Shown here: positions 1 through 9,046 of the stretch, piece by piece
Layout of the letters: every line of letters begins with the position of its first letter
How positions within the stretch are numbered: position 1 is the first letter of the stretch
Source: Brevundimonas naejangsanensis DSM 23858
GTDB lineage: Bacteria; Pseudomonadota; Alphaproteobacteria; Caulobacterales; Caulobacteraceae
NCBI RefSeq assembly: GCF_000421705.1
Contig: NZ_ATXN01000002.1
Location: forward strand, 1,402,623-1,466,622
Length of the DNA stretch: 64,000 nucleotides
Direction of reading: 5' to 3'
Made by a program: the position numbers and the translations under genes
The notes under the pieces: model-generated
What the model was told of the DNA's origin: nothing
Database searches by the model: none
Seen by the model: only the letters and a program-made list of their open reading frames with translations

Positions 1-387
1 GTCCCGGTCTACGGCTTCGGCGAGCAGAAGACGCCCGAGAGCTTCCGTCAGGCCTGCACCCGCTTCATCTATACCGAGAACCTGACGGTCCCGTCGCCCG
101 AGACCAATGACGAGGCCGCGGCGACGCCCCCCGCCCCCGCTCGCCGCAAACCGTCCGAAGCCGGGCGTCTGATCGCCAAGGCCATCGCCGATATGGACGA
201 AGACGGCGATGGCTGGGTAGCGATGGGGGGCATCGGCAGTCGGCTGCGCAACGCCTATCCCGATTTCGACCAGCGCACCTATGGTCACGCCAAGTTGTCC
301 GAACTGATCCGCGCCGCCGGTCGGTTCGATGTCGAGGTCGGCCCCGGAGGCGTCATGCGGGTGCGGGTTAAACCCCGTCAGGTCTAA
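1..387 (+). CDS. NYN/LOTUS-domain protein (LabA/DUF88 type), 5' end missing
   Basis: The reading frame is open from the first base and ends at TAA 385-387, giving 128 C-terminal residues. The first part (VPVYGFGEQKTPESF, then ACTRFIYTENL) matches the end of a NYN (PIN-like nuclease) domain of the LabA/DUF88 family, where a short TPxxFxxAC stretch closes the fold. A Pro/Ala-rich linker follows, then a C-terminal winged-helix-like segment (DGWVAMGGIGSRLRNAYPDFD) typical of OST-HTH/LOTUS domains, which are proposed to bind RNA. The family role, inferred only from domain type, is RNA binding or cleavage in the cytoplasm. The acidic catalytic residues would lie upstream of the window. Confidence 0.8.
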   Translation, partial: VPVYGFGEQKTPESFRQACTRFIYTENLTVPSPETNDEAAATPPAPARRKPSEAGRLIAKAIADMDEDGDGWVAMGGIGSRLRNAYPDFDQRTYGHAKLSELIRAAGRFDVEVGPGGVMRVRVKPRQV

Positions 388-470
388 GCGGAGCCATTGA
401 AAGAACGACGTTGTAAGATTTTAAGGCTGCCCTCATAGTAGCCGTCGAATGTGCCCATGGAGGCTTCGCC

Positions 471-806
471 ATGCTGATTTCGACCATCGCCCTACTGATT
501 GTTAGCGGCGCTCCGATGCAGAACGACGACACGGCCACAGCGGAACGCCGCCAGCCCATCACGTCCAATTCCCCCACGCGGGCCATTTCCGCGCGATCGC
601 CGACGGTGGCCAACGTCCCCACCCGTACGGTCTGCGGCTGGGAGCGGGCCATGGGCAGCACCATCCAGCAACGCGTCTGCCGCAAGGTGCCTTTGAACAG
701 CAGCCAGCGCGAACAGATGTCGTCTGACGTGATACGCGAAATGCAGGGCTCGCGCTGGGGCGAACTTCCGGTGCCGCGCTCTCCTGGCGGTCGCCCTGTG
801 GGCTGA
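471..806 (+). CDS. Small secreted protein with C-x14-C motif (paralogue of next gene)
   Basis: 111 residues with a hydrophobic N-terminus (MLISTIALLIVSGAP) that could be a short signal peptide. I do not recognise a named family. Residues about 54-70 read CGWERAMGSTIQQRVCR. The following small gene has an alignable block with identical cysteine spacing (C-x6-GS-x-I-x-Q-x-VCR), so the two look like diverged tandem paralogues. Two cysteines 15 positions apart in an exported protein suggest a disulfide, which is inference. Both genes sit alone on the plus strand ahead of cobT. Start ATG 471 follows GGAGGCTTCGCC, an acceptable ribosome site. Confidence 0.6.
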   Translation: MLISTIALLIVSGAPMQNDDTATAERRQPITSNSPTRAISARSPTVANVPTRTVCGWERAMGSTIQQRVCRKVPLNSSQREQMSSDVIREMQGSRWGELPVPRSPGGRPVG

Positions 807-834
807 TGCTTAACGCAGGCAAAAGGTGTTCCTC

Positions 835-1074
835 ATGTTCACGCCTCTTCTTTTCAGTCTGATCCTGTCGACGTCGACCACCACGCCTGTTCACGCCCAA
901 TCAGCAGCCGCCATGCCCGTGGGCGGCTGGGTGCGCGATCGCTCGGCGCCGCGTCCTGGAGATGAAGTCCGCGAAGATTGCTATCGCGGCCAAATGACGG
1001 GCTCCAACATACGACAAGACGTCTGTCGACCGGCGAACGCGAAACGCTTGCCCAAACGCGCCATCCGTCCCTGA
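835..1074 (+). CDS. Small secreted protein with C-x14-C motif
   Basis: 79 residues from ATG 835. A GTG at 826 in frame would add three residues, but AAAAGG at 821-826 is well spaced for 835. The N-terminus (MFTPLLFSLILSTSTTTPVHAQ) is a convincing signal peptide with an AxA-like cleavage site. The mature part holds CYRGQMTGSNIRQDVCR, which aligns residue for residue with the block in the preceding gene, including both cysteines. The tail is basic (KRLPKRAIRP). Function is unknown; a periplasmic location is inferred from the signal peptide. Confidence 0.6.
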   Translation: MFTPLLFSLILSTSTTTPVHAQSAAAMPVGGWVRDRSAPRPGDEVREDCYRGQMTGSNIRQDVCRPANAKRLPKRAIRP

Positions 1075-1133
1075 GCCTTTCTAGGCGGCAATCATCGTCC
1101 TAGGACGTCTCGCCCTCTTCCCCCCGGCGCGGC

Positions 1134-3032
1134 ATGGTCTATGTGTGGCGCATGGCCGCCGCAGAGACCCCCGTAGAGACCTTTAAACGCGCCCTGTCGC
1201 ACGCGGCGCGGGCGCTGGCCGAACAGGCCGAGCTGGAGGTGCGCTTCGGTTCGGACGGACCGAGGCTGACGGGCGGGGTCCTGACCCTGCCGCACCCGCC
1301 GCGCGATCCGCGCGGGCCCGAAAGCGCGGCCCTGCGCGGTCAGGCCGACCGGCTGGCCCTGCGCCTGGCCAATCATGACGCAGCCCTGGACGCCCGCCTG
1401 CGTCCGAACGACATCAACGCCGCAGAGGTGTTCGACGCCGTCGAACAGGCCCGCGTCGAGGCCGTCGGCGCGCGCGAACTGAGGGGCGTGCGGCGCAATC
1501 TGGACTCGGCGCTGCTGACCCGGCTGGAGAAGTCGGGCGCCCTGCGCGCCGAGGCGGAGCAGGTGCCGGTGGCTGAGGCCGCCGCCCTTCTGCTGCGCGA
1601 GCGGATGACGGGCGAGCCCGCGCCCGACGGCGCCCGGACCATGCTGGACCGGGTCCGCGCCGAGCTGGAGGCCAAGGCGGGCGCCGAACTGGACGCCCTG
1701 GCGGCGTCGGGCGACGATCAGGCGGCCTTCGGCGCGCGGCTGAAAGACCTTCTGCGCGCGCTGGACCTGGACCCCGGCGACGCCGATGGCGGCGATTCGG
1801 AGGAAGACGGCGAGGACGACGCCGAAAAGCCGGATCAAGACCAGGCTGAACCGGACGAACAGGAAGAACAGGACGGCGGCGACGGCGGCGAGTCGCTGGA
1901 CGGCTCGGCCGACGATCAGTCCGCCGACGATGATCGTCAGGCCCGCCCCGACGGCACGCCGGGCGAACCGGACGGCGAAGGACAGGAAGACGCCCCTGAA
2001 CTGAGCGAGGGCGAGCGCCCCAACCATCAGCAGACCCAGGACGACGGCCGGGCGGTCGAGGTCTATCACGCCTTCACCACCGCATTCGACGAGGTCATCG
2101 ACGCGGCCGAACTGTGCGACCCGATGGAGCTGGACCGGCTGCGCGCCCTGCTGGACGCCCAGTTGTCGACCCTGGGCAGCGTGGTCTCGCGCCTGGCCAA
2201 CAAGCTGCAACGGCGTCTGCTGGCCCAGCAGAACCGCTCGTGGATGTTCGACCTTGAGGAAGGGATGCTGGACACGGCGCGCCTGACCCGCGTGATCACC
2301 GACCCGACCAGCCCCCTGTCGTTCAAGATGGAGAGCGAAAGCCCGTTCCGCGATACGGTCGTGACCCTGGTGCTGGACAACTCGGGTTCGATGCGCGGGC
2401 GGCCGATCATGGTGGCGGCGGTCTGCGCCGACATCCTGGCGCGGACGCTGGAACGGTGCGGCGTCAAGGTCGAGATCCTGGGCTTCACCACCCGCGCCTG
2501 GAAGGGCGGACAGAGCCGCGAGGCCTGGATCAGCGCGGGCAAGCCCGCCAACCCCGGCCGCCTGAACGACCTGCGCCACATCATCTACAAGAGCGCCGAC
2601 GCGCCCTGGCGCCGGTCCAAGAAGAACCTGGGCCTGATGATGCGCGAGGGCCTGCTGAAGGAAAACATCGACGGCGAGGCGCTGGAATGGGCGCACGACC
2701 GCCTGCTGGCCCGGCCCGAGGCGCGGCAGATCATGATGGTCATCTCGGACGGTTCGCCGGTCGATGACTCCACCCAGTCAGCCAATGCGGCCCTCTATCT
2801 GGACAAGCATCTGCGTCAGGTGATCGAGAAGATCGAAACGCGCAGCCCGGTCGAACTGCTGGCCATCGGCATCGGCCACGACGTGACCCGCTGGTATCGC
2901 CGCGCCCTGACCATCGTCGATGTGGAGCAGTTGGCGGGCGCCATGACCGAGAAGCTGGCCGAACTGTTCGAGGCCGAACCCAAGACCGTCAGCGCCAGGA
3001 CGGGGCGGCCCTCGCACAAGCGCGCGGCGTGA
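1134..3032 (+). CDS. cobT: Cobaltochelatase CobT subunit
   Basis: 632 residues from ATG 1134 (626 if ATG 1152 is used; neither has a strong ribosome site). CobT is the MIDAS-bearing partner of the AAA+ protein CobS in the aerobic cobaltochelatase that, with CobN, inserts cobalt into hydrogenobyrinic acid a,c-diamide. The sequence shows an N-terminal helical domain, a highly acidic low-complexity linker at about residues 213-275, and a C-terminal von Willebrand A domain whose MIDAS motif DNSGSMRG begins at D415, with ISDGSPVDD further on. Length fits known CobT proteins. cobS, usually adjacent, is not in the window. The next gene overlaps its stop codon. Confidence 0.95.
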   Translation: MVYVWRMAAAETPVETFKRALSHAARALAEQAELEVRFGSDGPRLTGGVLTLPHPPRDPRGPESAALRGQADRLALRLANHDAALDARLRPNDINAAEVFDAVEQARVEAVGARELRGVRRNLDSALLTRLEKSGALRAEAEQVPVAEAAALLLRERMTGEPAPDGARTMLDRVRAELEAKAGAELDALAASGDDQAAFGARLKDLLRALDLDPGDADGGDSEEDGEDDAEKPDQDQAEPDEQEEQDGGDGGESLDGSADDQSADDDRQARPDGTPGEPDGEGQEDAPELSEGERPNHQQTQDDGRAVEVYHAFTTAFDEVIDAAELCDPMELDRLRALLDAQLSTLGSVVSRLANKLQRRLLAQQNRSWMFDLEEGMLDTARLTRVITDPTSPLSFKMESESPFRDTVVTLVLDNSGSMRGRPIMVAAVCADILARTLERCGVKVEILGFTTRAWKGGQSREAWISAGKPANPGRLNDLRHIIYKSADAPWRRSKKNLGLMMREGLLKENIDGEALEWAHDRLLARPEARQIMMVISDGSPVDDSTQSANAALYLDKHLRQVIEKIETRSPVELLAIGIGHDVTRWYRRALTIVDVEQLAGAMTEKLAELFEAEPKTVSARTGRPSHKRAA

Positions 3033-3997
3033 ACCGGCGCCTCCATGTCGCCGCCCTGATCTCTCTCGCCCTGGCCGCCTGCGCCGGGGCGGCGGCGACC
3101 TCCCATCCCTGGACGCCCGGGGCGACAGCCGACGGCTGGTCGCCCGCAGGCGGTTCGACCCGGCAGGTCGGTCTGGGTTGGCCGGGCGGCGCCAGGCTGG
3201 CCAAGGGCGTGCGCTATGCGGGCGGGGTGCAGTTGATCGCAGCGCCCGCCTCCACCCTGCACGGCCTGTCGGACCTGAAGCTGACGGGCGACGGCGGTTT
3301 CGTCGCCGTGTCCGACACCGGCGACCTGGTGCGCGGGCGGCTGGAGCTAGATGCAGACGGCAAGCTGGCCGGGCTGCATGACCTGCGAGTGCGGCGCCTG
3401 ACGCTGACCGACGGCGAGCAGATCGCCGAAAAGCGCATGGGCGACGCCGAAGGGCTGGCCCTGACCGACGACGGCGAGGTGCTGGTCAGCTTCGAACGCG
3501 AACACCGCATCTGGAGCTACGGCCCTCTGGACGCCCTGCACGCCCGACCGCAGGCGCAGCCGCACCCGGCAGCGGACTTTTCCCTGAACGAAGGCATGGA
3601 GGGGCTGGCGGCCGCCCCCGGCGGCTGGCGCGTCGGGGGCGAAGGCGGCGGCGTGTGGGACTGCTCGACGCAAGGCTGTCGCGTCGTGACCCGGCCGAGC
3701 CCGCCCGCCGATAGCTGGCGGTTGACGGGACTGGATCGCGATCCGGGCGGAGACGGCTGGTTCACGGTCCAGCGGTCGTGGCGGCCGCCCTTCGACGTAC
3801 GCGCCCGCGTGCGCCGTATGGATGCGGACGGGACGCTGGGGCCGGTGCTGATCGAGCTGAAGCTGCCGGGGCTGACGGACAATTTCGAGGGCGTCGCCGC
3901 CGAGGCGAGGGGCGAAAACGTGCGCCTCTACATCCTGTCCGACGACAACGCCAACCCGGCGCAGAAGACGCTGCTGCTGGCCTTCGACGTCGACTGA
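3029..3997 (+). CDS. Esterase-like activity of phytase family lipoprotein
   Basis: 322 residues beginning at GTG 3029, which overlaps the cobT stop by 4 bases (GTGA), indicating translational coupling. The N-terminus [20 protein letters not shown] carries a lipobox-like LAAC, so a membrane-anchored periplasmic lipoprotein is likely. The body has beta-propeller-type repeats ([46 protein letters not shown]) typical of the esterase-like activity of phytase family (PF13449). Substrate is unknown. The coupling to cobT is conspicuous, but no functional link to cobalamin is apparent from the sequence. Confidence 0.8.
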   Translation: MNRRLHVAALISLALAACAGAAATSHPWTPGATADGWSPAGGSTRQVGLGWPGGARLAKGVRYAGGVQLIAAPASTLHGLSDLKLTGDGGFVAVSDTGDLVRGRLELDADGKLAGLHDLRVRRLTLTDGEQIAEKRMGDAEGLALTDDGEVLVSFEREHRIWSYGPLDALHARPQAQPHPAADFSLNEGMEGLAAAPGGWRVGGEGGGVWDCSTQGCRVVTRPSPPADSWRLTGLDRDPGGDGWFTVQRSWRPPFDVRARVRRMDADGTLGPVLIELKLPGLTDNFEGVAAEARGENVRLYILSDDNANPAQKTLLLAFDVD

Positions 3998-4000
3998 AGC

Positions 4001-5116
4001 TCAGGCGTCGGAGATCCATTCGCTTCTGACGTCATCGTCGGTCTCGTTCGCTAGGCGCGCCGCGTGCTCGATCGCGAACCGCTCGGGCGCGAGTTGCGAC
4101 AGCGCCCAGATCGCCGCGCCGCGCACCACGGGGGCGGGATCGTCCAGCAGGGCCTCGACCGGCGCGATCAGCAGGGCGTCCCCGGAATTGCCCGCCGCAT
4201 AGAGGGCGTTGCGGATGAAGCGGTCGCGGCCGATGCGCTTGACCGGGCTCTTGGTGAACAGGGCGCGGAACGCGGGGTCGTCCAGCGCCAGCAGGTCCGT
4301 CAGCGGCGGCGACTTCAGCGCATCGCGCGCCTGAAGCCGGGCCTCCGACGCGCTTTGAGCAAACTTGTTCCACGGACAGGCGGCCAGACAGTCGTCGCAG
4401 CCGTAGATGCGGTTGCCCGTGGCGATGCGGAACTCGCGCGGCCAGGCGCCCGCATACTCAATAGTCAGATAGGAGATGCAGCGTCGGGCGTCGATCTGGA
4501 ACGGCGCCGGAAAAGCCTTGGTCGGACAGGCGTCCAGACAGGCGGTGCAGCGGCCGCAGTGCTCGGTCTCGGTCTCGTCCGGCTCGATTTCGGCGGCGGT
4601 CAGGATCGTGCCCAGAAACAGCCAGTTTCCGTGGGTGCGGCTGAGCAGGTTGGTGTGCTTGCCCTGCCAGCCCAGGCCTGCGCGCTGGGCCAGCGGCTTC
4701 TCCATCAGGGGGGCTGTGTCGACGAAGACCTTGACCTCCTGCTTGAGCCGCGCGGCGATCTGACCGGCCAGGATCTTCAGCCGCCCCTTGATCACCTCAT
4801 GATAGTCGTCGCCGCGCGCATAGACGGAGATATAGCCCGCTGACGCCTGCTCCAGCTCAGGCCGGGGGTCTGCGTCGGGGCCGTAGTTCATGCCCAGAAC
4901 GATGGCCGTTTTCGCTCCGTCCCACATGGCGGTGGGGTGGGCGCGGCGCTCCAGCGTCGTCTCCATCCAGCCCATGTCGCCGTGGCGGCCGGCATCGACG
5001 AAATAGGCCAGCCGCTCGCCGGCGCTCCACGGATCGCTGGCCGAGGCGAAGCGGCACACGCCGAAGCCCAGTTCGGCGGCGCGCTGTCGGATGAAGATGC
5101 GAGGATCGGCCGCCAT
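4001..5116 (-). CDS. queG: Epoxyqueuosine reductase QueG
   Basis: 371 residues. QueG performs the last step of queuosine synthesis, reducing epoxyqueuosine in tRNA to queuosine with cobalamin and two 4Fe-4S clusters. The candidate catalytic Asp lies in VDTAP (D133). Ferredoxin-like cysteines occur as CGRCTACLDACP (C187, C190, C193, C197) and CDDCLAACP (C240, C243, C247). The C-terminus has HEAT-like helices (DDPAPVVRGAAIWALSQL). The enzyme needs cobalamin, and cobT lies two genes away. It lies tail-to-tail with the phytase-like gene, 3 bases apart. Confidence 0.96.
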   Translation of the reverse strand: MAADPRIFIRQRAAELGFGVCRFASASDPWSAGERLAYFVDAGRHGDMGWMETTLERRAHPTAMWDGAKTAIVLGMNYGPDADPRPELEQASAGYISVYARGDDYHEVIKGRLKILAGQIAARLKQEVKVFVDTAPLMEKPLAQRAGLGWQGKHTNLLSRTHGNWLFLGTILTAAEIEPDETETEHCGRCTACLDACPTKAFPAPFQIDARRCISYLTIEYAGAWPREFRIATGNRIYGCDDCLAACPWNKFAQSASEARLQARDALKSPPLTDLLALDDPAFRALFTKSPVKRIGRDRFIRNALYAAGNSGDALLIAPVEALLDDPAPVVRGAAIWALSQLAPERFAIEHAARLANETDDDVRSEWISDA

Positions 5117-5141
5117 GACGCGGCTTTAGCCTTGCGCGCCC

Positions 5142-5828
5142 TCAGAAGTCGAGGTCGGCGTACCAGGGCGCCGGATGCACGCCGGGGAAGCGGTCGCCCA
5201 GCAGGGGGCGGAAACAGGGGCGCGACTTCAGCTTGGAGTACCACAGCTTCAGCGAGGGCCAGGACGCCCAGGCGATCTCGCCGAAATAGTCCAGCACCGA
5301 CAGATGGCCCGCCGCGATCAGGTCGGCCTGACTGAGACGGCGACCCGCCAGCCATTCGCGACCGGCCGCCAGCGGCTCCAGAACCGTCAGGTGGCCCTTC
5401 AGGAATTCGCGGCCCTCGCGCAGCATCCGGGCGTCGGGCGGCCCCATGCGCAGCAGCGGCTTCTCCATCCGCTCATGCAGCAGGACGGCGTCGACCTCAT
5501 CAGTGAAACGGCGGCTGAACCAGGTCGCCAGACGGCGCGCCTCGGCCCGCTCAGCCATGTCGGACGGCAGCAGGAAATCGCCCTTGGCGCGGTCTTCCAG
5601 CCAGCCGAGGATGGCGTCCTGTTCGCACAGGGTCAGGCCCCTGCCCTTCTCGGTCACGCTCAGGACCGGCGGCATGCCCGACGGATTCAGCTCGAACAGC
5701 GGGCAGTCGCCCTCCCACGGCCGGACCGGCTCCTCGGCGTACTCGACCTTGGCCTCGCCCAGCGCCAGCCGCGCCGTGCGCGAAGCCGGATGAAAGGCGA
5801 AATGATACAGGACGGCGGGCGTGGACAT
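5142..5828 (-). CDS. fzlA: FzlA-like GST-fold cell division protein
   Basis: 228 residues with a glutathione S-transferase fold: a thioredoxin-like N-terminal half (LYHFAFHPASRTARLALGEAK) and an all-helical C-terminal half. The terminal tail YADLDF and the overall length match what I know of FzlA, an FtsZ-binding GST homologue that is essential in Caulobacter and influences protofilament curvature and constriction. The C-terminal tail is functionally important there. A TTAA-N7-TTTA site lies just upstream on the same transcript side. The alternative is a generic GST. The FzlA assignment rests on recall of the family, not an alignment. Confidence 0.65.
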   Translation of the reverse strand: MSTPAVLYHFAFHPASRTARLALGEAKVEYAEEPVRPWEGDCPLFELNPSGMPPVLSVTEKGRGLTLCEQDAILGWLEDRAKGDFLLPSDMAERAEARRLATWFSRRFTDEVDAVLLHERMEKPLLRMGPPDARMLREGREFLKGHLTVLEPLAAGREWLAGRRLSQADLIAAGHLSVLDYFGEIAWASWPSLKLWYSKLKSRPCFRPLLGDRFPGVHPAPWYADLDF

Positions 5829-5855
5829 CGTCCGCCTTCAATGCGCCCGCGCCCG

Positions 5856-5870
5856 TTAAGGCTCCGTTTA
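5856..5870 (-). promoter_or_regulatory. Candidate CtrA box upstream of fzlA
   Basis: On the plus strand the sequence is TTAA-GGCTCCG-TTTA, i.e. TAAA-N7-TTAA on the coding strand of fzlA. This matches the CtrA consensus TTAA-N7-TTAA at seven of eight positions with exact spacing. It lies 28 bases before the fzlA start codon. Cell-cycle control by CtrA would fit a division gene in Caulobacteraceae. Confidence 0.5.
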
Positions 5871-5893
5871 CCGCGCGCGATTGCCGCAGGGCC

Positions 5894-6913
5894 TCAGGAC
5901 CAGGGACCGACCCGGTTAGAGGGTGCGTCCGGGGCGTCGCGCTGATCCGGTTGGGGGGCGTTGGGTTCAGCCTTGACCGGCCCAGGTCCCGTCGGCCGCG
6001 CCGAGGCCAAGGGGCCGCCGTGCGGTTCGGCGGCGCCGCGCGGATCGGCGTGGATCATGATGTCGGCGTGAGGAAACGCCTTCAGCACCCGTTTCTCCGC
6101 GTCCAGGGTGATATCGTGCGCGGCCTTCAGGCTGAGATCAGGGTCCAGGTCGACGTGCATCTGCACCATCAATGCCTGTCCGGTCATGCGGGTGCGCAGT
6201 TGGTGGACGTTGGCGATGCGGGCGTCCTCGGTCACCGCCGCGACGATGGCGGCGCGGTCCTCGTCCGAAGCGGCGCGGTCCAGCAGGTGATCGGCTGCGC
6301 CCCTCAACAGATTCAGCGCCCCCCACGCCAGCCAGACCGCGACCACCAGACCCGCCGCCGCGTCCAGTCCGGGCGCCTTGAGCAGGGAGCCGGAGACGAC
6401 GCCGATCAGCACCACGACGTTGGAGGCCAGGTCGGCGGCGTAATGGGCGCGATCGCCCGCCACCGCCAGGGAGCCGGTCTTCTTCACCGCCTGCGTCTGC
6501 ATCCACACCAGGGCGGACGTTATGGCGATGGACAGGACGACCACGCCGATCGCCCAGCCGCCCGAGGTGACGGGGCGCGGGTCGAAGATGCGCTGCACCG
6601 CCTCCCAGCCGATGAAGACGCTGGACGCCAGCACCATGCCCGCCTGCACCAGAGAGGCCAGCCCCTCCGCCTTGCCGTGGCCATAGCGGTGCGCGTCGTC
6701 CGGCGGCAGGGCCGCCCAGCGCACGGCGAAGAAGGTCGCCAGCGACGCGATCAGGTCCAGCGTCGAATCCGCCAGACTGGCCAGGATGGAGACCGAGCCG
6801 GACGCCCCCAGGGCGAAGGCCTTCATGACGATCAGCAGAACCGCCGTCGCCACCGACAAGGTGGTGATCCGGCGGGTGGTCTCATTTGCGGCGTCGAGGG
6901 GGGAGACGGTCAT
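5894..6913 (-). CDS. Cation diffusion facilitator (FieF-like) metal exporter
   Basis: 339 residues from ATG 6913, chosen because AAGGGCGAGGAA lies just upstream; an in-frame TTG at 6934 would add 7 residues. CDF proteins export Zn2+, Fe2+ or related ions in exchange for protons. About six hydrophobic segments are visible. The metal site residues of the FieF type are present: ADSTLD (DxxxD) in helix 2 and HYAAD (HxxxD) in helix 5, plus the HRYGHGK cytoplasmic loop. A soluble C-terminal domain ends with a Pro-rich tail ([17 protein letters not shown]). Ion specificity cannot be told. Confidence 0.92.
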   Translation of the reverse strand: MTVSPLDAANETTRRITTLSVATAVLLIVMKAFALGASGSVSILASLADSTLDLIASLATFFAVRWAALPPDDAHRYGHGKAEGLASLVQAGMVLASSVFIGWEAVQRIFDPRPVTSGGWAIGVVVLSIAITSALVWMQTQAVKKTGSLAVAGDRAHYAADLASNVVVLIGVVSGSLLKAPGLDAAAGLVVAVWLAWGALNLLRGAADHLLDRAASDEDRAAIVAAVTEDARIANVHQLRTRMTGQALMVQMHVDLDPDLSLKAAHDITLDAEKRVLKAFPHADIMIHADPRGAAEPHGGPLASARPTGPGPVKAEPNAPQPDQRDAPDAPSNRVGPWS

Positions 6914-7049
6914 TTCCTCGCCCTTGTCGCCCAAAACCGCGCCCGCGCCAATGGCGGCGAGCAGGCCGGGGCGCTATGGAAGGGCGGACGCGACGCCGCA
7001 GGGCGCGGCGCGCCTGACCCCCGGACCTGAAAACCGAGACGGAGCATTC

Positions 7050-7856
7050 ATGGCGGACTGGCTGACGGCGATCCTTCTGGGTCTGGTCGAAGGATTGACC
7101 GAGTTCATTCCGGTGTCTTCCACCGGTCATCTGCTGCTGCTGGGGCATTTCCTCGGCTTTGAAAGCACGGGCAAGACGTTTGAAATCGTCATCCAGCTGG
7201 GCGCCCTGCTGGCCATCATCAGCATCTATTTCAAACGGCTGTGGACGCTGGCGACGCGCTGGCCGTTCGATGCCGAGGCGCGACGCTTTCTGATCGGCCT
7301 GCTGGTCGCCTTCCTTCCCGCCGTGGTGATCGGCTTTCTGGCCTATGGCTTCATCAAGACGGTGCTGTTCGAGACGCCGCTGATCATCTGCATCGCCCTG
7401 ATCGTCGGCGGGGTGCTGCTGCTGTGGCTGGACCGGATGAACAAGATCCCGGCCTATCTGGACGCGGATCGCTATCCGTTCCGGGTCTATTTCCTGATCG
7501 GCCTGTTCCAGTGTCTGGCCATGATCCCCGGCGTCTCGCGCTCGGGCGCCACCATCGCCGGGGGGCTGTTGCTGGGGACGGACAAGCGGTCGGCGGCCGA
7601 GTTCAGCTTCTTCCTGGCCCTGCCGACGATGGGGGCGGCGGTGGCCTATGACCTGTTCAAGAACCGCGACGTTCTGGACTTCAGCGATCTGGGCCTGATC
7701 GCCATCGGCTTCGTCGCCGCCTTCATCTCGGCCCTGGCCGTGGTGCGTTTCCTGCTCGACTTCGTGTCCAAGCGCGGCTTCGGCCCCTTCGCCTGGTGGC
7801 GGATCGCGGTCGGCGTGGTCGGCATCATCGGCCTGGCGGCGACGGGGGCGCTGTAA
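7050..7856 (+). CDS. uppP: Undecaprenyl-diphosphate phosphatase UppP
   Basis: 268 residues from ATG 7050 with ACGGAG upstream. UppP dephosphorylates undecaprenyl diphosphate at the inner membrane so the lipid carrier can be reused for peptidoglycan and other surface polymers. Both family signature stretches are present: [20 protein letters not shown] near the start (catalytic Glu and Ser-Thr region) and [14 protein letters not shown] in the second half. Multiple membrane segments and normal length. It is followed by a strong bidirectional terminator. Confidence 0.97.
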   Translation: MADWLTAILLGLVEGLTEFIPVSSTGHLLLLGHFLGFESTGKTFEIVIQLGALLAIISIYFKRLWTLATRWPFDAEARRFLIGLLVAFLPAVVIGFLAYGFIKTVLFETPLIICIALIVGGVLLLWLDRMNKIPAYLDADRYPFRVYFLIGLFQCLAMIPGVSRSGATIAGGLLLGTDKRSAAEFSFFLALPTMGAAVAYDLFKNRDVLDFSDLGLIAIGFVAAFISALAVVRFLLDFVSKRGFGPFAWWRIAVGVVGIIGLAATGAL

Positions 7857-7877
7857 GGCCATCGCCCAGCGCACAGC

Positions 7878-7913
7878 AAAAACCCCTCGGGACGCCGGTC
7901 CCGAGGGGTTTTT
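7878..7913. terminator. Bidirectional rho-independent terminator
   Basis: AACCCCTCGGGAC and GTCCCGAGGGGTT form a perfect 13-bp stem (7881-7893 with 7898-7910) flanked by an A-run on the left and a T-run on the right. It therefore has tails for both uppP (plus) and the convergent NDUFA9-like gene (minus). Confidence 0.93.
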
Positions 7914-7931
7914 CTTGAGCCGTCCCTGAGA

Positions 7932-8903
7932 TCAGGCGGCGGGATTTTCAGCGTATTGGCCGCCAGCGCGATAGCGCCACAGATAGGCCGGGGCGATGGC
8001 CTCGAGGCCCGAAGCCTCGACGCCCAGGTCGGCCAGACCCTTGGCGCCCGCCGCCACGACGTTGTCGCTCTCCAGCAGCACGACCTGATCCTTGGTCAGG
8101 GCCGGCGCCAGGCCGATCATGGCCGGGATCTGGGCCAGCGAGCCGATCAGGCGCGCGACCGGGAAGGGCAGCGGCAGCAGGATGTTCTGGCGGTTGGTCT
8201 CGCGCAGGATGAACTTCAGGATGTCCTCGAAGGTCCAGACCGACGGACCGCCCAGCTCATAGGTCTCGCCTTCAGCCTCGGGGGCAACGGTGGCGCGGGC
8301 GATGGCCTCGGCGGCGTCGGCGACATAGACCGGCTGGAACTTGGTCTGGCCGCCGCCGATCAGCGGCAGGACCGGCGACCAGCTGGCCATGGCGGCGAAG
8401 CGGTTCAGGAACTGGTCGCCCGAGCCGAAGACGATCGACGGGCGCACGATCACAGCGCCGGGGAAGGCGGCGCGCACGGCGACCTCGGCCTCGCCCTTGG
8501 TGCGGGCGTAGTCAGCCTTGCCGTGCCCATCGGCGCCGAGGGCCGAGATATGGGTCAGGCGCTGGACGCCCGCCGCCGCCGCAGCCTCGGCGACGTTGGT
8601 CGCGCCCTCGACGTGCAGGGTCTGGAACTTGCGGCCGCCGGTCTCGAACAGGATGCCCACCAGATTGATGACGGCGTCGGCGCCGCGCACGGCCTCGGCG
8701 ACGGCCGCCTTGTCGGTGATGTCGCAGCGGACGACCTGAACCTGGCCGACGTCGCCGGCCATGTGCAGCACGGGCGCGCTCTTGGCGTTGCGCGCCGCGA
8801 CGCGCACGCGCCAGCCGCGACGGGCCAGGGCGCGCACGACCTGGGTCCCGATGAAGCCCGAGCCTCCGAATACAGTGACCAGACCGGGGGCGAAATCAGC
8901 CAT
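7932..8903 (-). CDS. NDUFA9-like NAD(P)-binding protein (complex I accessory family)
   Basis: 323 residues from ATG 8903; an upstream in-frame start at 8936 is possible. This is an atypical short-chain dehydrogenase with the N-terminal dinucleotide site VFGGSGFIGTQVVRAL. Sections such as VINLVGILFETGGRKFQTLHV and IVRPSIVFGSGDQFLNRF are characteristic of the complex I NDUFA9 subunit family. In alphaproteobacteria related proteins are associated with NADH dehydrogenase or quinone biology. No nuo genes lie here, so the role is by family only. It converges with uppP. Confidence 0.85.
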   Translation of the reverse strand: MADFAPGLVTVFGGSGFIGTQVVRALARRGWRVRVAARNAKSAPVLHMAGDVGQVQVVRCDITDKAAVAEAVRGADAVINLVGILFETGGRKFQTLHVEGATNVAEAAAAAGVQRLTHISALGADGHGKADYARTKGEAEVAVRAAFPGAVIVRPSIVFGSGDQFLNRFAAMASWSPVLPLIGGGQTKFQPVYVADAAEAIARATVAPEAEGETYELGGPSVWTFEDILKFILRETNRQNILLPLPFPVARLIGSLAQIPAMIGLAPALTKDQVVLLESDNVVAAGAKGLADLGVEASGLEAIAPAYLWRYRAGGQYAENPAA

Positions 8904-9046
8904 CTCAGACGCTCCAACGCCAAGCCCCGGCCGCAACCGACGGCCGGAGACGAAATCCTATGCGCGGGGCTTAACCGAAGCGGCCCCCGCCCGCAACGAG
9001 AAGGGGCGGGATTCCGTCTGATCCGTCCGCCTCTCAGTCAGCGCCC

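Noticed and set aside
1092..2696. Long open frame on the minus strand opposite cobT
   Set aside because: Composition is that of a GC-rich shadow frame; the plus-strand CobT has a coherent domain order and motifs.
5951..7030. Long plus-strand frame opposite the CDF exporter
   Set aside because: Low-complexity Arg/Gln/Gly-rich shadow of a clear membrane transporter gene.
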